Assembly (NCBI RefSeq): GCF_030272615.1
Contig: NC_081405.1
Location: 475,792,008 to 475,856,007, forward strand
Reading direction: 5' to 3'
DNA: 64,000 nt
DNA from: Cryptomeria japonica
Taxonomy: Eukaryota; Streptophyta; Pinopsida; Cupressales; Cupressaceae
Below, piece after piece: positions 44,851 through 58,275 of the stretch. The stretch's first letter is position 1; every line of letters begins with the position of its first letter. Under the pieces are notes generated by a model. The model was given only the letters and a program-made list of their open reading frames with translations. It was not told the origin of the DNA and made no database searches. Both the position numbers and the translations under genes were made by a program.

Positions 44851-47800
44851 TGACTATATATATATATATATTTAAATTCAAATACTGGATTTCATTTGTA
44901 TATGAAAGTAATCTTTTTTTGTATAAGATTGAATTGACTCACTTTTGTCTTCTTTGATAACTAAAATTGTCAAGGTGGTATCTCGAAAGATTAGATAAGA
45001 GTGTGTAAATTTCATAAGTGAATGAGTTCTCCTTGGTAAAGTCCCTTTAACAAGTTGTTAACAATGATCAAAATACCAACAAGCATGTTGATGATGATGA
45101 TGATTATAGATTTGATTTTTCATTCTTTTGGAATCTAAAGTACAATCATTATTATTCCCTATAAAATTAGGCACATATTGAGTGTATTTAAATACAATGG
45201 CATAGCAACATGTTGCACACACATGTTTTACGCCAACTTGTAAATACATTATTATGTTGCCACTAGTCTTCTACTATGCTACCACTAGTCTCCTACCATT
45301 CTAAGAGAGAAGGCCCTCCATCATCCATTGATTTCCTTCACCAATCACATCAAGAAATTCCATTTGAAGTTTTTCTACCTTTAATTTATGACCCCATCAT
45401 TTAAAAAATAAATAAATTGGATGGAAGTGCATTCAACATGTGTTTGCACTAATTCTAGAGATGCAAACATTGGAGTTTATAGAGCCTCGCGTTGGCTAGA
45501 GATCCACCCATATCCATTACTAAACCATTACTAATATATTTGTTGCAATGCATCTTTTACTCACTATTTCCTAACTAGAGAACAATCTAAGAATAAAAGG
45601 TCATCAAGTTTCAAGAAGCAACCATACCTTCTCCATATAAACTCCTCGCTCAAATTTTCCTTCTTAGGTACCTAATGCATACTCAAACCTAAAAAATGTT
45701 TCTTAAAAAATAATTTATCTAGTTCACAGATTAAAATATTGTAATGGAAGCATTTGAAATGAATCCCTAAAAAAAATACACATTGAACCCATGAATTCTC
45801 TAAAGATAAATCTAGATCAAATGGGAATGTGAGTGGAAAATATCTACAAGTACATAGACCCTAGTATAGCTCACATAAGAATCATCATGACCAAAATATA
45901 TATTAATAAATGTGTCTATTTAACATCTCAATTAAATTAACATATGTAGACTAAGGGAAGTATTAGAAGTGATCCTTAAAAGAGAACAATGGGAAAAAAG
46001 TATTTTTAGATTAGAAAAGGGATACCAAGGTGTAAGGTGAAGGAAATCGGATTAGCTAGTCTATGCATGCAAATTATGAATCAAAATCCATTAATGCCAT
46101 TTTATATTTAAGAAGAATGAATCCAATAGGCCCAGCTCAAATCTATTGGGAAAGGGCTGAGCACAAATTGTATTCACTTTTCTTGTGTGAGTTGAATTTG
46201 CTATGATTGAATATGAAATGATTAATTGTAAAAACTAGGGTTAAGGATGCAAAATTGAGAGAAATTGACATGAACAAACAATTCCAGAACAAATATACAT
46301 ACACTAAGTACATATCTAGAAATGGGAAGAAAAGAGGAACTTGTATTTGAAATTTGAGCTTAGAACTATCAGATTATGGGGCTAGGCGACCTAATCCCAA
46401 AGGTGTCAAATTTAGTTATCGAAAATAGTTTTAAGGATTAGGATGTCCTTCAAAATCTCCTCATAAAATTTTATTAGAAAACTTTTCGACATTGTATGTT
46501 GATTGTCAGTGTCCAAGGTTTTCTAATTCTTCAAAATCTGTTTTAGTTTGTCTCAATTTGTACTTTCTATATCTATATTCCTTCTCTTCATAACCTATTA
46601 GCTGCACCCACAAGATAAGAGAAATAGTGTTGTCATGATAGGAGTTTCCTAGGTCAAAGTACAGGTTTGGAATGAAATCTTATGATGAATTGAAATGGAA
46701 AATAGTTGGATCTAGAAATATAATATTGAATTGAAATGATATACCTTCTTAATGAATCTCCTTCATGTTGAAGGCTCCATGAAAAGGTTGATGTTGTCAT
46801 GTAGGAATTCATCGTTTTCTTCATAACATGCATGCATGAGTCCCAACAACAAGGCCTGATTAGGTACTCATGTAAAAACAATGTGAAGCAATGCAACTTA
46901 CACAAATGAGGTCTCTCTAAATGGATAAAAGGAGAAAAACCAAATGGGAACCCCCCCCCCCCACAAAAAAAAAAAAAAAAAGTGAGAGATGCAATGAAAT
47001 GAAAAAGGTACTACATGTGACTAATATGAAGGACTCCAAGTGACCCCCCAAGTACTGAATTGGTCACATAAGTACAATCAACATTTCCCCCATAGGAGAG
47101 AAAAGAAGAGATAATACATATTCCTCCATAATGAAGAAGCTTCAATCTCGAAGATCAAGGTTGATGGAGATCCAAGAGTGGAAAATAATGTTCCTCCCTT
47201 AGGAAGAAACAAACCAAGTGGCCAAGGTTGAAACAACCCCATGATGCGTGCCATGAAAATTTATTTGATTGTGTGTGAATTTGATTTGATCTTTGTTGAA
47301 AAAAGTTTTGGAAAGTGTTGTGATTTACTAATGATGTGGGAATGTTTTGTTTTGAGATGGTGGATTGAATTGTCAATGGTAATAATCATTTGTCTAGTTC
47401 AAGAAAACATTTTAACTTTGGAGGGAACATTTTAGAAAAAAAAATGGCTTTTGTTAAATGTTATGTTGGCTTATAAGGTCAACTATTTAATTGGTTTGAT
47501 GTGGGGTGTTGGTTTTTAGTGGATTGTCATTTTTTTTGGATCAGTCTATGTGACTCATTAAATTTAATTTATCAAGATGTTAAAACAGTTTTTAAAAGTT
47601 ACAAGTTACAATTGTTTTATTAGATTAAGAAGGATGACAATTACAATGAGGATTACGAAAGGAATTGTATAATATAAAAAAAAACTCAATACAAAGTAGA
47701 TATAATGGAATAGACATTAGAATATAATGTTGTCTCAAGGCTATGTTACTTGTAGTAAGAAGTCTTTCCAAAGTAATACACTTCAACTACTTATTAATCT

Positions 47801-49479
47801 TCCTTAAATCATCAATGTTGAGTAGGTAAAACAATAAGTTAACCCAAACCAATGAAGTTGTCAACAAAGAAATAAGCTACATTAGATGGGGCAAAGCTCT
47901 AGATATGTGATACGAACCTCAAAAGATCATGGAAATACATCATCCCAACAAATTGTGATAGTCCATAGAAATTACAATATTCTCTTGACATATCGATATT
48001 GCTGGACCAATTTTGTAGTCATTAACTTTAGTTTTAGGCTCAAATAAATGAGTTGAGCTTGTAGGTCAAGCAATATTTTTTAAATCTCAGGGTTAGTTTA
48101 GAGAGAAGATTTTGAAAAGAGGATATGGGGGGCAAAATTTCATAGAAAGAATCCAAGATTCAATTTGAAGGGAATAGAAAGTGTGAGAGAAGGTAACTAG
48201 ACATCAAAATCTCTAGATGTTCTTAGGGATAATGTGTTGTAAGGTCTAGTTAATGACATTATGGTGAGGGGAAAGTCCAAGAAGTATCATTCTCAAATAT
48301 AAAACCTAAGGAAAAAGAGAAGGGAGAGTGGAGAAGAGGAAGTTCCAAAGGTGTTAGACATGGGAGTAGAGATAAAAGGCATGTTTGATAGACTCCTTTT
48401 TTTTGCATAGAAGGGACATGAAGGAGAGGGAGAGATGAAGAAAATTCAATCACCAATAGAGAATTTAACAAATAGAAATTCCAAGAAAATAATTGGGCTT
48501 AAGTAGAAAATTTGGACCTCCAAATAAGAGAGGTTAACCTGTTGCATCTATATTAGCTAAACTTGTAGTATTATTTTAGGTTATGATAGTGAGACAAGGA
48601 TATAAAATGAGGGAGTTGTCTATAGATAGTTTTGAGAGGGAAGAATTGAAGGTTTTGATTCTTGGATCATTTCCAATCTTGAAGGAAGTTATCATGGCAA
48701 GTGGAAGATAACAAATAATTAAGTTTGAGAGTAGCTAATTATTGGACTTTTTTTGGAGTATAGTCTTGTTTGAATGGGAAATCCTAAATTGAGATGTAAG
48801 TTCTTGCCATGATTTCTAGTCAAATATAATGGGATCCAACAAGTCTTGAAAAAATTGAATGCCTTTTTCAAAGATTTGTTTATCTTTAATATTTTTGTTA
48901 TTAGCAAGAGGAGCATTGTCTTGATGAATCAAGGGGATCCTCTAAAAGGAGGATGAGGAAAAACTTAAGCCATGACTCAAGGTTTAATCATACCAAGATA
49001 ATTTTTTTGAATTAGTTTATCAAAAACTTTGTTGGTGTTTTTTCTTGCAATCCTCAATCCTAAGGATATGCACAATACGTAAACCATGGGATTAGAGATT
49101 TAGGACATAGGACCTATACTATCAAAAAATTGAGGACAAGAAAAGCCAATGAACAAGGCTTTAAAATCCTTTTTTACTTTGAGTTCCACAAGACTCAAGA
49201 GGGTATTCCTAAATGGAGGCTTGATCAAACGATAAATATATTAATGAAAAATGGATTTCAAACCTATGAATGTGGATGGTTATCAGACATATGAGTGATG
49301 GGTGTTTCACATTTTACTAGGTTCAAGCATAACCCCATTGCATTGAATTTATCTGAGAACAAATAACTTAAGCATCTCCATCTTAAACACATAAAGGCAT
49401 TGTAGACAAAAATCTTTCCAATTCAATCTCTATTATATTATTTAAACATCATGAAGATATAATAATTGAAATAACTTAA
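44851..49479. other. About 4.6 kb without recognisable genes
   Basis: AT-rich, with a TA microsatellite at about 44857-44871 and a C-run followed by an A-run at 46949-46981. Small frames are inconsistent with any family I know. I see no LTR pair. Confidence 0.5.
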
Positions 49480-51260
49480 ACAAGAAAGCAAAGAATTTAT
49501 CAAAAACAAAGGGATTTAAATCATTGAATGTTTTTGAACTGGATTTGGGAAGTATCATAGACTAGTGCCCAATCACGAGGGTACATAATCAAATCTCAGG
49601 TTATGAATGCAAATTCAAATAGAAGATCATTTCAAATTAGTGGGCCCTTTAACATTAATGCCTGATAAAGAACAATTTTTTCAAAGAAGATGAGAAAGTG
49701 TTTGTTCTTCATATCAGTTTTGACAAGTCGGTTCTCTCCTCTCCTTATGACCTAGTCAATTATCATTTAATGTGCTATTTTAATTTAGAGGATCGGTACT
49801 CCATTATCCATGGTTATCACTTCCCCATCTTTAATCACAATAGACATAAAGAATTTATCAACATTCCATTCTTTTTGTTCACCTCTTTATGTGCTAATAT
49901 AGAGGTTAAGGGAGCCAACCTGCTATTACACCAAGGGTTAATATTTGCTATGTACATTTATAAATTTCTAGCTTTACTCTCAAAAGTAGTCAAATTCTTA
50001 CTCATCCTATAACCCTAAGGTGGCCCCTAGTTTTATTAAGATTGAGTTGTTTAAAAGAAAGACACATACCCCTGGAAAATGCAATCCTTCTAGTAAGAAA
50101 AAAAGGGAATAAATTGTTAAGCCTAGCTTGGAGATGGATGAAGATGAACTCCTCAAATTGACCCTTGGAAAAAAGAAATCTACAAGCCCTATACCTAGGG
50201 GGGCTAAAAACAGAAAAATGATGTGTAGTTTAAAGCCAAAAGTGTTATCATTGATTTGGATACTATTGAGAGATAGTCTATGGATGAGGAGAGCCCCCAA
50301 AAAGACATTGCTAAATAGGAGTTAGGTAGGGGGTCGAAGGTTAGCATGACTTAAATAAAAAGACATCAAAATTAAAGAAAAATCTAAGGAAGATGAGGAA
50401 ATCAACAAACCTTCAGAAGAAGAATTCCTTCTAGAATTTGATGAAGACAGTGAAGAGTTGGGCTATAGTGATGAGGATATGGGTTTAGAGGAAATTGAAG
50501 ATACCACTATTGTTTAGGGGGAAGAAGAGGAGGTCAAGGATGATGTTCTAGTGTAGGAGATGGGTATGTTGAATATACATGAAATGCACGATAATATGCA
50601 AGCATAGGAGAACTCCCCTTTGGATTCTAATGACAAGGTGACTAACGTCAAAGCCCAGGTGACCAATTTTCATGTGAGACTGATGAACACAAAATCTACT
50701 ATGGAGAGTCTTAGGTTGATAAAAAGTTCTTAATTAAGGTGGTCAATTCCCTAACCTTGATCACAAATGGAATAATGAGGAAGGCAGTTATTGGTGTGGT
50801 CTCTAGTCAAAGTAAGTTGAAAAGACAATAGAAGAAAGGGAAATATATTGAAGACTGTGTTCTAGTTGTTGATGACTAGAAGAAGAATATCTACATTTTG
50901 GAAAATAATTGGGGTCTTATTGAAGACTATAAGAAATAGATTGTTTTCTCTAGTTTTGCTTGTCTTTTTTGCTACAAATAGCTATAGGTTTCCTTTTATT
51001 TATGGTGATATTATTAAGGCTTATGTTATTGTTAATTTTTGAATTGCATGCCATCATTACATTTTGATGGTTAGTTAATGACTTTAGTAGTTAAGGTTGC
51101 ATTAGATACTTTGATATCACTTACCTATTTTTGATTATGTATGTTTGATGGTTGGTAGGAGTTGCTAGTTGTTTCTTCTAGTGGCTATTTTGTGGTGGTT
51201 GTTCTATGCTATTATTGTATGGGATCAAGGACCTTCCCTTCTTACTCAATAAAATCAAAT
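49480..51260 (+). pseudogene. Second copy of the LINE third-ORF module, decayed
   Basis: The frame at 49698-50012 aligns with the third ORF at 38676-43280. LEDRYSIIHGYHF matches IEGRFSRAHTYHF, and INIPFFLFTSLCANI matches VSLPYYLFRSLSRSL. A LLHQGLIFAMYIYKFL segment follows in the place of VLHSGLLLLIYEHYKIL. A diverged N-terminal part (SFQISGPFNIN against GSFKIYGVRFKLD) lies just before. After it come a basic stretch (KKKR near 50098) and acidic segments (EEEFLLEFDEDSEELGYSDEDMG near 50419-50487) with frameshifts and stops. A LINE-like tail (GGGATCAAGGACCTTCCC, ACTCAATAAAATC) ends it near 51260. No reverse transcriptase is visible upstream. Confidence 0.6.
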
Positions 51261-51899
51261 AATGCCTACCATCAATGCAACCTCCAAATGTTGGTACACA
51301 ATCTTACTTACAGAACCACATTGTCTCTTCCAAATCACAAAAACTTGCACATAATATATAATCCCTTCCTTGAAAGGAAACCATATAAAAATTTGCACAA
51401 TTACAATGAAACTATTATGACAAATAAAAAATATACTTGATATTTATTGATTCATATGAAATTGGAAAATAAAATTTCAAGACAATTTATGGAACACTTT
51501 TATTTACTACTCATGAACTAATTGACATTGCTACAAGAACCTGTACATTCACTCCTTGTGAAAATTATTTAATTATAGGCCAAACATTGTCTATTCTATT
51601 TGCCCCAATCAAAAGTTCAAAACTATTATGACAAGGAGAAAGAATGAATAGAAGAAGAAGAAGAGCCCTCAGATTAGATCTCCTATTAACACTTGTCCCC
51701 TTCTCCAAAATCTAATTTGCACAATCATTTTCCTCTTCCAACTAAAAGTAACTGTTCATATCCCTTGATTTGCACTTTATTTCCTTGCAACTAAAAATGA
51801 TATTTTAACTTTTGTTATGATTTCACCCCTTTGCATTTTTGTGAATAAACGTCTCATGACGAGAGAATCAACATAACCCTAAGGATCGTGACTTAGTGT
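51261..51899. other. No gene seen
   Basis: AT-rich spacer between two LINE-derived segments; short frames only. Confidence 0.5.
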
Positions 51900-52620
51900 T
51901 GAGTAAGTTGTGGGCTTGGGGAGTTAACTCTCTCTTAAATTCAAAATTGGATAGTTTCTTTTAACCCTCTTATTGAACCACTCAATGTGCATCTAGAGTG
52001 GGTTTGTCTTCCCAAACTTCCTTTTCATTTTTGGGAACATTCTTGTTATGAGGCCATTGGCAATTCTATTGGATGCTTCTTGAAAGCAGATGATACCATG
52101 TCCTTCATGGGTCATTCTACTTTTGCTCACATTCTAATTGGAATTGACATCTCTATGCCTCTTCTTGGCGATGTGGTTCTTATGGTTGGGGATGGGCCAT
52201 GGAATCAATCACAGGATTATGAAGGCCTTACCTTTCGTTATTGTAGATTCTTCTCAATTGATAAATTAGCTACATATTGTTCTCTCTTGTACCATAAAGG
52301 TACTGCTACTTGGTGGAAAAATGTGAATGTTGATCATTTAACTATCAATGCTTCCAATTTTGATGACTCTTCACATGCTAATGATGAATCCTCTGAGGAT
52401 GAGGTTGTGCCTCTTACTGTTGTTGTGGCCTCTGCTTGCCCCTTGATCCTATTCCTACTGATGTGGCCTCCTCTTTTACTCTTGTTGCTCCTATTCTGCA
52501 ACAATAGTCATCTCTAGGTGTCGACAAACACTCTAAGGGGATTCCCCCCTTGATCCCACTAGTAATGATGTTCCTAATAATATTATTTGTTGGATTGTTG
52601 TTTGTCATAGGCGAGAAGGT
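51900..52620 (+). pseudogene. LINE ORF1 (DUF4283-like with zinc knuckle), partial
   Basis: The frame 51960-52517 reads NPLIEPLN, then WVCLPKLPFHFWEHS, YEAIGNSIGCFLKAD, GHSTFAHILIGIDIS and PLLGDVVLMVGD. It ends in a damaged zinc knuckle (YCRFFSIDKLATYC, where the family has CRRC...H...C). A frameshift near 52440 passes to PLDPIPTDVASSFTLVAP and on to CHRREGDSPPP near 52605-52640. This protein binds RNA in L1 elements. The true 5' start is not identifiable. Confidence 0.75.
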
Positions 52621-52806
52621 GATTCTCCCCCCCCACTCTGAAAAAACTCTTCTGAGTCAAGTTGTGGGTGATTATTCCCACTCTTGAGTTGGGATCTAAG
52701 ATTGTAAAGGGTCAAGACCCTTGATTTGCTGCCTTTCTTTTATATTTCCGATAAACTGTTTGTATATAAGGTCAATACCCTTGTTTTTCTACTTTTTAAT
52801 ATAAAA
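52621..52806 (+). other. LINE 3' trailer joined directly to ORF1
   Basis: GATTGTAAAGGGTCAAGACC then TTTTTAATATAAAAAAC resembles the 3' ends near 43220-43280 and 51215-51260. ORF2 is absent between ORF1 and this tail, so the element looks like an internally deleted, non-autonomous LINE. Confidence 0.55.
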
Positions 52807-54474
52807 AACATATTGCAAATTATTATTTTGTCTTGATATTCACCTATAATCATTTAGCTGCACACTATCACAATTAAAATAATTTTCCCACATATGTTGA
52901 TATGCATTTACCCATCCACTTCAACCACTTAATATCCTTCGTGAAATCACCCTTGAGTGAATACATTTAATAATTGATAACAACAACTTTGATTGCATTT
53001 TAAGCCTTGTGATTAAAATGATCTCTCATTTTATATCAATAAATTCCCCATGTGCCCTAAAACAACATTTTCACATTTACTTGCTTGAAATTCTCCTGTA
53101 AAAAAAATCTCCTAAGGGTGAAAACTAGTGCGCAATTGCATTTTTTCCACTTCTATTTGTCAAATATTCACCTCCTTTGTCTTCATATTTGATTTAGCCA
53201 TTTTTCCCTTTTTAAATTTTTGCATCAAAATGCTTATGGAATTTGGCACCCATATTACTTACATTATTAATTTAACCCATCCAAACATCATCACAACTCA
53301 TTACATTTTTCTTAATGTTTATTCATGTCAGTAGCAAGAATGCCCCCAACTCATTTCAAATAATGAAATCATTGCAACAACTCTGAATATGTTTTCATTA
53401 TCTCCAAAACCATATCAGGCATAACACATTTGTGTCAAACTTGTTGAAAAATAAAAAATCATAGACAATAATGCAACCCCAAAAGCACTTCCATCATACA
53501 TCATTTTTAATCATTAGAAATAGAGAATCCCTTGCATAATCATCATCATGATCACAATCACTGTACATGGATGCATCAAGAAAGGTAGATCCTATATTTG
53601 CAATGAGAGGGTTTGGCATCCTCTTCTCCTCATCTTTCAAATTCTTGTGTAGGTCAACATAAAGGAGAAACATAACACACATTCATATCGATGAAATATG
53701 TATCATTATTGGAGCACATTTTAATCTTGACCGATCCGCCAATGGATGAAGAAACTTTCATTTGTCCATCACTGAAAAATTCAACTTTGTTGGAACTCAT
53801 TTCACCCTCCATCGATCTAGTTATGGATTACATGTTGTTGCTCATGTAAATGCACTTTCATAGCGCTTTTCATCTTTGTAAAACGTTAAAGTTTATAAAG
53901 TCTCCATTATAATTTTTTGATTTATCAAAACTTCCCATAGTCGCCTTCAAACTTGATTTAAAATAACTGAAATGTTTTAAATTTACTATTTCTCAAATGT
54001 TATAACATAGGAAAATATTTAATTTCGATTGTGGGATAAACAAAGTAATTTCATTGTGGGTTAACTGGGTGACATGGGGCCATGAAAACTTGTGAGGTTG
54101 TATAATAATTAAAATAAAACATGTGTTTGTCATCGTATTTTGGAAGCTGGCAAAATTGAGGTACTTTGTAAATTGACTTTGCCGACTACATCTCTCAACA
54201 AAAGAAACGTTAAAATAATACACCATATGAGCTCTGATGGGCACAAAATTAAAACCAAAGGCATTTGAGGCCAAAATATTAGGTGGATTGCCCTCAAATT
54301 GTGAAAGTTTGAAACTTTTTCTGGACACATTTTTCAGCCAAGTAACAATCAAAAAACAATTAAAAATCACATCAATACTCACCCCAAGACCCCAAGGCTA
54401 AATATGCATATTTTCATATGTCATAGAAAATAATTTACCAAAGGGACTTTCTTGAAGTCACCCAAGTCACAAAA
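52807..54474. other. No gene recognised
   Basis: AT-rich with short frames on the minus strand (for example 53494-53682, with an SDCDHDDDYARDS stretch) that may belong to the same decayed element as the gag at 57.3 kb, but I cannot assign them. Confidence 0.45.
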
Positions 54475-55088
54475 TTTTAATGCTCAAATTAGGTCACTTG
54501 AGCATTTTCAAAAAGTGCACATGTCAAAACTCATTTGAACCTTGCTAACCATGTGCCTTGAAAAAGTACCAAATCTCATCCTAGGAGGCTTCCATTGGGT
54601 GGAAAAGTTCATTAAATTCTAATGAGAATTTCCAAGTGGTTTTTACCAACTCCATTTCTTCTACAAAATATTTATGGTTAAAAGTTACCCTTCTTAAACT
54701 TTCAAGAATAAGGAATCAACAAAACTTTGTAAATTCCATTTGCTTTTAGCTTTGAAAAAATACCAAATTGAATCCTAGACTTCAATAATTGATCAATGGA
54801 GTACATATGAACAACCAAATAATCATGATAACTTGTCCATTTCACTTGATAATCAACTGGTTTCAAGACATTGATCAATATGGAAGGCAACTCTAGCATA
54901 TTAGAAAATATGCAAATAACAAACCTTATCTGAACCCACCAATTGAAGGCATAAAAAAAATATCAAACCTGATCATAGGAGTCTGTAACTTGGAAAATGT
55001 TCTTACTTATGTCACATTAACATGCTCACAAATCCATTTCTCATTACCATCAACTATTTTCAAGTTATGATTTTCCAAACTAGGCCAC
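54475..55088. repeat. 620-bp direct repeat, copy A
   Basis: Aligns over its whole length with copy B (58276-59697, excluding the nested solo LTR), roughly four bases in five identical by eye. Shared blocks include AACCATGTGCCTTGAAAAA, CTTCTTAAACTTTCAAGAAT and ATAGGAGTCTGTAACTTGG. An AAANTAGG(T/C)CAC motif occurs at both ends. The pair flanks a gag relic and may be old LTRs, though no clear primer site was found. Confidence 0.75.
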
Positions 55089-55773
55089 TAAGGCTATTTT
55101 GAGAGGGGTGTGCAAAAGAGTACTGTTGCAAACTAAAAGCATAATGGCACTTCAAATTGCAAAAAATTGAGGGTGCCAATAGTGGCTTTGACTGGGGACG
55201 TATGCCCCCTACAGGCATAGCAAGAATTTAGTTCTCTAGGACATAGACTGAGTGCCTACTCCACTAGGTCTCTCAACCACTGTCTTAAATTTCTTTGTTC
55301 TGAAAAGTGATCAAACTTCATTTGGTGGCCCTTAGCCCCCAAAAATGAAGAACTCATTTTCCGCCTATCAAAATTCTGATTCTCATTTGATTGAATTGAA
55401 CTCATTCTAAAAATATCACCAATAACAACCTGATTACAAACATAATCATTGATATTCTTGACCATTTTTATGATTTCACCATTGCCACATGCTTTCTATT
55501 ATTATGTATTTTATAATCAAGCACAAACTAAAAACATTCATGATGTAGTGGCATGTATTTGTTACATTCATCAAATGATACCTACTCATATTTAATGTAA
55601 CATCTTTCATTATCCATGTAAAAATTCTCAAAAGAAAACTCATACAAATCTATGGATGCCTCATCATTAAGATCAACATCACAAATTTTCCAATCTTGAT
55701 CATTGTTGCAATGAACCTCACAATCATCTTTAACTTTTGATGTCAACATAAACTTCTAAAATTTTATCAACCA
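55089..55773. other. No gene recognised
   Basis: AT-rich DNA between direct repeat A and the unknown frame downstream of gag. Small minus-strand frames are present (55256-55465) without known motifs. Confidence 0.5.
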
Positions 55774-56712
55774 TTATATTTCTTGATTCACAATAGTTTT
55801 CAATGTGAAATTCAAGTGGTCTATATCCTCATATATATCATTATTCACCTCCATCTCATGAACAAGCTTGGTGTCAATCAAGTAACAATGACAATCTATA
55901 TCATTGTTCAACTCATCCTTTGACCTTGCAATATAAATTTTTGAAATTTCAATCATATCAATTTTTTCTCAGGTACCTTGTCTAAAACACTTTCCACTTC
56001 TTTGACAACTCCACTTGATGGCGACAGTATAGCGATCCATGCTAGCATCATGATGTATAGATGAATCGTCCAATAAAGAGAATACACTATCAAAATTATG
56101 CAAGTCACTACCACATTCACATGGTACAAATGATTCCAACTCTATCTCAAATAAGTCATCTTGAATAAGGAAAAACATAACTTCTTGATTAGCTTCAAGG
56201 TTTTCTTCATTATTGTGAAAACCATGCTTAAGATCACATGAGTTATGTTCACCTTTATTTTTTTCAGCATCACAACAATACTCAAGGTCATTAAAAAATG
56301 ACAAATTACACATTAATTTCATTTGCATAACTATTTGCTTCTCAAACTGATACAATATCCCAATCATTTGAAAATGTTCTTTCCTCATCATACAATAGAT
56401 TTGAAAACTATATACTTTTAGTAGCTTTAGATGCACTCTCCTTTTGAAACACATCCATTTCATGCACTATGTCATCATCTTGTTCATATGCAATAAATGA
56501 TTCCATTTCTGGTTCATATAGTTGTTGTGGACATTAAAACAATAAGGAGCTTGAGTCAAATCATTTGGTGTAGGCACACAAATAGAATCATAAGCATTAT
56601 AATCATTGTTGATAAAATTTTCAGCTCTTGTACACTCATGATTAACATTAATCATTTCTTGTTGAATTGATAATAAATGCAACATCTCATTGACACCCAT
56701 ATCCTTGGGCAC
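55774..56712 (-). pseudogene. Unknown reading frame downstream of gag
   Basis: One minus-strand frame of 313 codons broken only by stops at about 56464-56469 and 55957-55971. It is rich in Asp, Asn, His and Cys, for example HNSCDLKHGFHNNEEN, DDLFEIELESFVPCECGSD and RSKDELNNDIDCHCYLID. I do not recognise a protease, RT or integrase motif. It follows the gag relic in the same direction but another frame, so it may be the C-terminal part of a non-autonomous element's polyprotein. The function is unknown. Confidence 0.4.
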
Positions 56713-56753
56713 TCCATTTGAATCACCATCATTATAGAGTTGACACTTAACTT

Positions 56754-57710
56754 CTATTGATGCAATGTATTCATTGATAATAATATTTGCATATGAGAAG
56801 GCTGAGGCTCAACTTGATTTTTATCAATGGAAGTTGCTTGGTGAGGGACAACTAGCCTACACTCATTTGAGAAGCCACTTTCAGGCACATGCACAATATT
56901 TACTAACTGATCACATCTATTTGACATTTTTGCATTGTGTATGATTAAATTTTGAAACATGCTTGTTTCATTCCTGTAAACTTTACAATTATGTGGCTCA
57001 AACATTACATTAGAAAAAAACATTACTAGCACCATGAAATGAAGCAAAAATTGGGGTAGTAGCCTAATAACCATTCTAAATATTATGTACAGCCTTTGGT
57101 CCTTTTTATTTAACTCCACACATAGCTCTATGACAACCCATAGTTTCATATGTGAGACACTTAATCAATCCATATTTGGACATCCCTTCAATATCTATTG
57201 CCATTTGAAAGGCCTGATGCAAACTTTTGGGCTCTTTCTCTCTCAATCAGTAACTCATCTTTTTGTCAAATTCTCCCAAATAAATGATCAATGCAATTGC
57301 ATAATGAGGTTGATTTTTTCATGAAGTCTCTTCAATGCCCTTGCAAATTTGAGGTTAAATGCTAAAATTAATTCATCTTCCTCAATATGTATGTTCATGA
57401 AATGAGTGAGCATTGAAGACACACAAATTCTCTCACCAAATTGCTCAATGAAAGATGATTTAAACTCTTGCCATGAGATAATTGAGCATGGTATCAAATT
57501 CAAAAACCAATTTATAGCATCATCCTTTAAAGACTACATAAAAAGTCTCATGATTACATCTTCATGATCCACTTCATAGTCACCTATTAAATCATCGAAT
57601 TGCTAAAAATGTTCTTCTGTTGATTCCTTCTTTATACCACTAAACTTTGGATGTTCATTTATGCAATTGGATTTGATCACATAGAATGGTTACATTTGAA
57701 ACCATACATG
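56754..57710 (-). pseudogene. Ty3/gypsy gag relic
   Basis: A minus-strand frame with stops contains a recognisable retrotransposon gag block: HPKFSGIKKESTEEHF, HEDVIMRLFM, SLKDDAINWFLNL, SWQEFKSSFIEQFGERI and ELILAFNLKFARALKRL. The core is 57288 to about 57700. Stops include TAG between LFM and SLKDD and TAG after EEHF, both where Gln would be expected, and TAA 57288-57290. Gag would coat the element RNA. The frame continues to 56754 with weaker, possibly coding sequence (MSNRCDQLVNIVHVPESGF). No pol gene is visible before the flanking direct repeat. Confidence 0.7.
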
Positions 57711-58275
57711 GATATTCAAATAGATACATCTCAGAGTGTTTTTTACAAGCTTCTCCTTACAATAAGAGATCTTGAATTCATAAAATACATGACCTACAAC
57801 AACCATTCCTAAGATCCCCTTTCAATGACCATAAGACATACGTCTTGAAATACAAAGGTTGCAACTTAAAAAATAGAAGTATGCATAGCTACACCATTTT
57901 TCCATTTTTCTTATTGCTAAAATCACTCGATAAGGAATCGTTTAACACCTTTGACAAATTATTCTGAAATGTAACTTCACTTTATTCAAGACTAAAAAAA
58001 TATAGAAATACTTGGAACCATCACATCTGTTGCAATTCTTTCCTTCCTAACTATTATTTTTCATACTTCATGAGGTTCTTCACTCAGAGTCACCACCTCT
58101 CTAAAAAGGGATTGGATTTTTTCTTTAAAACCTTTTGGGTCTCCTCCAACAACAAAGCCACTTCATGACTTCTTCAAATATGCTGTAACATGGGTTTTCC
58201 AGGTCTGATATTCTTTAATATCTAAATCATATGCTTAGGTATGATATTATTCAATATCTAAACCATATACTTAGA
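57711..58275. other. No gene seen
   Basis: Between gag and direct repeat B, where a leader would be. It contains a short direct repeat (TATCTAAATCATATGCTTAG and TATCTAAACCATATACTTAG) at 58219-58275. Confidence 0.5.

Noticed and set aside
52807-54474. Minus-strand frames of 60-129 codons, e.g. 53993-54382
   Set aside because: No family motif, AT-driven composition; they may be element debris but cannot be supported as genes.
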